10,729 bases of DNA from an uncultured Nitrospina sp. GTDB taxonomy: Bacteria; Nitrospinota; Nitrospinia; Nitrospinales; VA-1. The stretch lies in the NCBI GenBank assembly GCA_913044145.1, contig CAJWOD010000028.1, positions 1 to 10,729 on the forward strand, in the 5' to 3' direction. This document shows, in pieces, positions 7,626 through 10,729 of this stretch. The position numbers were made by a program, and so were the translations under genes. How positions within the stretch are numbered: the stretch's first letter is position 1; each line of letters opens with the position of its first letter. The notes beneath the pieces were generated by a model, which saw nothing but the letters and a program-made list of their open reading frames with translations, was not told the origin of the DNA and did not search any database.

Positions 7626-7630
7626 AACTA

Positions 7631-9031
7631 ATGCTATTCAATAACCAAGAGGAAATCAATCAAAGCTTAAAAGGTATTATAAATTGGGATAACGATGAAC
7701 TAATTGTTAATGATGCAGATAAACTAAGAACAGATATTCTCGATCGATTAGTTCTTAATGCTGCTATCAATTCTTCTCCGGAAGTGAAAGGCTTAAGTCG
7801 TTATATTCTTAAATCAGTTGCCCTAGAGCTAGGAATTGTAACCTCTTCCATTCAGGGACTGTACGAAGCCCGCGGTCGAGGCGAAATCAAAGGTTTTACT
7901 GTTCCAGCTTTAAATATTCGTGGTTTACCTTACGAACTTTGCCGTGCCATTTTCCGCACTGCGATTAAAACTCAGGCGGGTGCTTTTATTTTTGAACTCG
8001 CTAAATCAGAAATGGGCTACACCTTACAAAAACCCCAAGAACTCTCTGCCATTATTCTTGGTGCAGCAATAAAGGAAGGTTATAAAGGTCCTGTTTTTAT
8101 TCAAGGTGACCACTTTCAAGTCAATGCTAAAAACTACGCAAAAAACAAAGATAAGGAAATAGCGGAACTCAAAAAACTTATTGAAGATGGCATTGCCGGT
8201 GGGTTTTATAATATTGATATTGATACATCCACCCTTGTTGATTTGAGCAAAACCACTGTGGTAGAGCAACAACGTGCCAATTTTGAGGTAGGAGTTGAAC
8301 TCACCAAATATGTCCGTGAATTAGAACCAGCCGGGATTACGATTTCAGTCGGCGGTGAAATAGGCGAAGTAGGAAAAGAAAACAGCAACGAACAAGAACT
8401 CCGCGCTTATCTAGATAATTTTAACGAACTATTAGAAAAAGAAAAGGCTGGCGCAACAGGAATCAGCAAAATTTCCATTCAAACAGGGACGTCTCACGGT
8501 GGCGTTCCACTGCCAGATGGAACTGTAGCCGAAGTTAATCTTGATTTTGATACCCTTGAAAATTTATCGAAGATTTCACGCGAAAGCTACGGGCTTGCCG
8601 GTGCTGTGCAACATGGAGCTTCTACCCTACCCTCAGATCTATTTCATAAGTTTCCGGAACTAGAAACCGCCGAAATTCATCTTGCTACAGATTTTCAAAA
8701 TATGACCTACGGTAGCAGACTTTTCCCTGATGATTTTAAAGAAAAAATTTATACTCACCTTAGAAGTAAGTTTGCATCAGAAAAAAAAGATGGTGAAACA
8801 GATGAGCAATTTATTTATAAAACTAGAAAAAAGGGGTTTGGTGAATTCAAGTCTGAGTTCTGGTGTTTATCTAAAGAAATCCGCGAAGGAATTGGCCAAG
8901 AACTGGAAAGAAAAACCGATTTCCTTTTTGATAAACTAGCGGTAAAAAATACCCGCGCCGATGTGATAAAAACCGTACAGCAAACACCAGTTTATCCAGA
9001 TTTGGCTGCAGAGGTCACGGCTTGCAACTAG
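7631..9031 (+). CDS. Class II (metal-dependent) fructose-bisphosphate aldolase family protein, enlarged
   Basis: 466-residue cytosolic enzyme, probably cleaving or forming fructose-1,6-bisphosphate (or tagatose-1,6-bisphosphate or a related ketose phosphate) in glycolysis/gluconeogenesis. The family core begins near residue 87 (KGFTVPALNIRG). It continues with the catalytic Asp160 and metal ligand His161 (IQGDHFQV), the GGFYNIDID strand, Glu243/Glu246 (GGEIGEVG), the His289 ligand in the phosphate loop TGTSHGGVPLPDG, and the His328 ligand in VQHGAST, followed by the ATDFQN strand. All expected catalytic and zinc positions are present, so it should be active. It is longer than the usual 280-360 residues: about 85 extra N-terminal residues and a C-terminal extension (about 365-466) are unassigned. 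The ATG start is fixed by an AAGGAG site. It appears monocistronic. Exact substrate is not decidable from sequence alone. Confidence 0.85.
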   Translation: MLFNNQEEINQSLKGIINWDNDELIVNDADKLRTDILDRLVLNAAINSSPEVKGLSRYILKSVALELGIVTSSIQGLYEARGRGEIKGFTVPALNIRGLPYELCRAIFRTAIKTQAGAFIFELAKSEMGYTLQKPQELSAIILGAAIKEGYKGPVFIQGDHFQVNAKNYAKNKDKEIAELKKLIEDGIAGGFYNIDIDTSTLVDLSKTTVVEQQRANFEVGVELTKYVRELEPAGITISVGGEIGEVGKENSNEQELRAYLDNFNELLEKEKAGATGISKISIQTGTSHGGVPLPDGTVAEVNLDFDTLENLSKISRESYGLAGAVQHGASTLPSDLFHKFPELETAEIHLATDFQNMTYGSRLFPDDFKEKIYTHLRSKFASEKKDGETDEQFIYKTRKKGFGEFKSEFWCLSKEIREGIGQELERKTDFLFDKLAVKNTRADVIKTVQQTPVYPDLAAEVTACN

Positions 9032-9092
9032 CCGCGACAATCGCAGTCGAATGGCCGTGAACACGGATTTAATATAAGAAAAAATTTTACTG

Positions 9093-9494
9093 CTATAAAG
9101 GATTAGGTCTATAATCAAACTCATACATTTGATTACTATTTTTTCTGATAGCTTGCCCCGAAAACTTATTATTAGTAATTCCCTGTGTTTTTGAAAGATA
9201 GTCCAAGATTATTTTCCGGACCTCTTTATTTAGTTTCCATAACCCCTGCTCTTTTTGCATCCATGTTATCGTTTTATCCCACGCTTTGCGACTCATATGG
9301 TTTTCAACAATGATGTCGGCCGAATGGCAAACGGTACAATTTTTTACAACAAGTTCGACTCCCAACACTGGAGATAAACCATGGTAGTTGTTTTTTTCTT
9401 TTGCTAGAGCATTTAACCTTAAAAAGAATGCCACCACTACAATGGTTAGAACGAAAAAAAGTTTTTCTATTCTAAGCCTGTTTAAAATAAACAT
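9093..9494 (-). CDS. Small exported mono-haem cytochrome c, SorB-like electron acceptor
   Basis: 133-residue protein with an N-terminal hydrophobic segment (about residues 11-26) ending in a signal-peptidase-like LNALA site near residue 31, so it is exported or membrane-tethered in the periplasm. One haem c site, CTVCH, is at 53-57. Met67 and Met79 are candidate distal ligands. The block AWDKTITWMQKEQGLW resembles small cytochromes that partner sulfite dehydrogenases. The last 25 residues, after the predicted helix ending near residue 103, are Asn-rich and unassigned. The ATG at 9494 is 15 bases after the stop of the molybdoenzyme gene, so the two form an operon and this cytochrome probably takes electrons from that enzyme. 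The Shine-Dalgarno is weak. The SorB name rests on context; sequence similarity to true SorB is not demonstrable here. Confidence 0.75.
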   Translation of the reverse strand: MFILNRLRIEKLFFVLTIVVVAFFLRLNALAKEKNNYHGLSPVLGVELVVKNCTVCHSADIIVENHMSRKAWDKTITWMQKEQGLWKLNKEVRKIILDYLSKTQGITNNKFSGQAIRKNSNQMYEFDYRPNPL

Positions 9495-9509
9495 ATTTTC
9501 TACTTTATA

Positions 9510-10729
9510 CTAACTAACGTTGACCGCAATCCGATGCATTGCATTATTTAAATACCCTGAAGGGTTCCACCCCGGAACAACCATGGGTTGCATAACCCCC
9601 GAGCTATCTGTAGCCCTTGCCCAAACCTCATAATATCCTTGAACAGGAAATTGAAGAATTGCACTCCAATTTTGCCAGGCATAAGGATTAATAGGCTTTC
9701 TGAGGTTTGCCTTTTTCCAGGTTCGTCCAAAATCTATAGAAACATGAAGCTCTCGTACAGCCAAATCCCCAGCCCATGCGTGGCCTCTAATTTTAAGCTT
9801 GCTCTTCTGTTTAATCTCAATACCTGTTTTCGGATAAGTAATCAAAGATTTTACAGGCATTGATTCAATTATAGCCATATCTTTCAAGGGAACAGATGCG
9901 CCAGGCTTGACAGGATATTTGGGAATACGATAGCGATCCATTTTCATGCCATCGTGGATTCGATCTCGAATCAAAATTTTCTTCAACCATTTTGGTGAAG
10001 CAGAGCCGGGCCATCCAGGGCTTATTATTCTTAATGGGAAACCGTGTAATGCGGGAAGAGGTTCGCCGTTCATTTCCCAGACGATCAGGGTATGATCATC
10101 TAAAGCTTTAGAAATAGGTGTCCCGCGTGAAATAGAAACCTTCTCAGAATCTCCCGAAATATGAAGATCGGAACCATAGTAGCCTGTATAAATAGCCGAA
10201 CTCTTAAGTTCTGCGGCTTTCAGGACATCGGCCAGTCGTACCCCTTTATATTTAGAACAACCAACCGCCCCAAATTTCCATTGGTTACCTTTTGCCGGGG
10301 GGTTATACCCTGCCCTTCCATTTCCCCCACACTCTATCTGCAAAGCATAGGTGTGATGCCTGAATCTACTTTTTAGGATTCCCAAACTTAGCTGTAATGG
10401 TTTATGTACTTCTCCCTCAACGGTTAACTTCCATTTATCGGCATCAATCCTTCCATTTGGAGGAAGGCCATTATTTCTAACAAAATGTTTTTCCTTCGGA
10501 GTGAATTCATCATCCAATAAGTGGGCGTAGGGTTCTAAATTAACGGGACGGTCATTTAATACAACCAATCCCTCTTTCCCCTCAATAATTAATTTGTTTT
10601 TAGTTTCTGCCAGAGCTAATGGAATGAATCCATCTGGCATATAACGAAAGAAAGGGATTTGCGAACCAATAGCTAGAGACATGGAAGCCAGACCGGTTTT
10701 TTTCAAAAATCCTCTTCTTGAAAAAGAGG
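9510..10729 (-). CDS. Sulfite-oxidase-family molybdoenzyme, Tat-exported (SorA/SoxC-like), start outside the window
   Basis: Periplasmic molybdenum-cofactor enzyme, probably oxidising sulfite or a related compound and passing electrons to a cytochrome c. The frame is open to the right edge and shows a twin-arginine signal, SFSRRGFLKK, then a hydrophobic stretch and an ALA-E cleavage site. The TTG at 10706 is therefore an internal Leu codon and the true start is beyond 10729. The Moco domain has FVRNNG and LQIECGGNGR, whose Cys (about residue 133 from the edge) is the molybdenum ligand. It continues with GAVGCSKYKGVRLADVL, EMNGEPLP..HGFPLRI and PGWPGSASPKWL. The C-terminal dimerisation domain includes SLITYPKTG, the beta-strand HVSIDFGRTW and the closing WNPSGYLNNAMHRI. 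No haem domain is fused, as in SorA. The downstream cytochrome fits a SorAB-type pair. Substrate is uncertain because the family also includes SoxC and uncharacterised members. Confidence 0.88.
   Translation of the reverse strand, partial: SFSRRGFLKKTGLASMSLAIGSQIPFFRYMPDGFIPLALAETKNKLIIEGKEGLVVLNDRPVNLEPYAHLLDDEFTPKEKHFVRNNGLPPNGRIDADKWKLTVEGEVHKPLQLSLGILKSRFRHHTYALQIECGGNGRAGYNPPAKGNQWKFGAVGCSKYKGVRLADVLKAAELKSSAIYTGYYGSDLHISGDSEKVSISRGTPISKALDDHTLIVWEMNGEPLPALHGFPLRIISPGWPGSASPKWLKKILIRDRIHDGMKMDRYRIPKYPVKPGASVPLKDMAIIESMPVKSLITYPKTGIEIKQKSKLKIRGHAWAGDLAVRELHVSIDFGRTWKKANLRKPINPYAWQNWSAILQFPVQGYYEVWARATDSSGVMQPMVVPGWNPSGYLNNAMHRIAVNVS

Larger units (their letters stand above)
7105..7630. 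other. Divergent, AT-rich intergenic region without a gene
   Basis: About 525 bases between the Usp gene (leftward) and the aldolase gene (rightward). I see no tRNA, known riboswitch or convincing gene. It holds promoter candidates for both flanking genes (7235-7262 minus, 7469-7497 plus), a 12-bp direct repeat (7338-7349 and 7398-7409) and a 9-bp inverted repeat (7432-7458). A 53-codon frame on the minus strand (7323-7162) lacks a ribosome-binding site, contains the Usp promoter, and is judged spurious. Confidence 0.7.

Noticed and set aside
7609..7636. TTGACA (7609-7614) with TGCTAT 17 bases later on the plus strand, looking like a promoter
   Set aside because: The -10 element would lie inside the first codons of the aldolase gene and transcripts would miss its strong ribosome-binding site; probably chance.
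9032..9092. Small inverted repeats between the convergent aldolase and cytochrome genes (CCGT-GAAC-ACGG near 9055-9066; GCGA-CAA-TCGC near 9034-9044)
   Set aside because: Stems are only 4 bp and no T-run follows on either strand in the right place, so a terminator call is not justified.
1..10729. Search for CRISPR arrays, insertion sequences, tRNA genes and att sites
   Set aside because: No spaced repeat series, transposase-like reading frame, terminal inverted repeats or tRNA-like sequence was seen.

Overview
The window carries eight protein-coding genes on both strands of an AT-rich genome. Two of them run off the window edges. The gene content fits a Gram-negative, respiring bacterium: a Tat-exported molybdenum enzyme of the sulfite oxidase family with a periplasmic cytochrome c, an MsbA-type lipid exporter, and an S-adenosylhomocysteine hydrolase. 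The mix of a sulfite-dehydrogenase-like pair, PCP_red domains outside photosynthesis and low GC is compatible with a marine nitrite-oxidiser-type lineage such as Nitrospinota. That assignment is a guess from gene content, since no rRNA or marker gene is present.

Layout. Bases 1-1299 (+) hold nearly all of ahcY. It converges on an oppositely transcribed operon through a shared, probably bidirectional terminator (about 1306-1346). That operon (5027 down to 1356, minus strand) encodes an MsbA-like ABC exporter, an OleA-type thiolase and an OleB-type alpha/beta hydrolase. All three reading frames overlap, so they are probably translated together. OleA and OleB belong to long-chain olefin (head-to-head hydrocarbon) biosynthesis, but the partners OleC and OleD are not in the window. 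Upstream, separated by a clear hairpin terminator (5074-5113), lies a 654-residue protein with two universal-stress (Usp) domains, three PCP_red-like repeats and a zinc ribbon. It has a good sigma70-type promoter of its own (7235-7262).

Bases 7105-7630 are a gene-free, very AT-rich divergent intergenic region with promoters facing both ways, a 9-bp inverted repeat and a 12-bp direct repeat. To its right, 7631-9031 (+) encodes an enlarged class II fructose-bisphosphate-type aldolase with all expected metal ligands. The right end (minus strand) is a two-gene operon: a Tat-secreted sulfite-oxidase-family molybdoenzyme (start outside the window) followed 15 bases later by a small exported mono-haem cytochrome c, a SorAB-like arrangement.

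The most interesting parts are the oleA-oleB pair coupled to an exporter without oleC/oleD, and the Usp/PCP_red/zinc-ribbon fusion. Several reading frames open at TTG codons that are unlikely to be real starts. The preferred starts are given in the entries.
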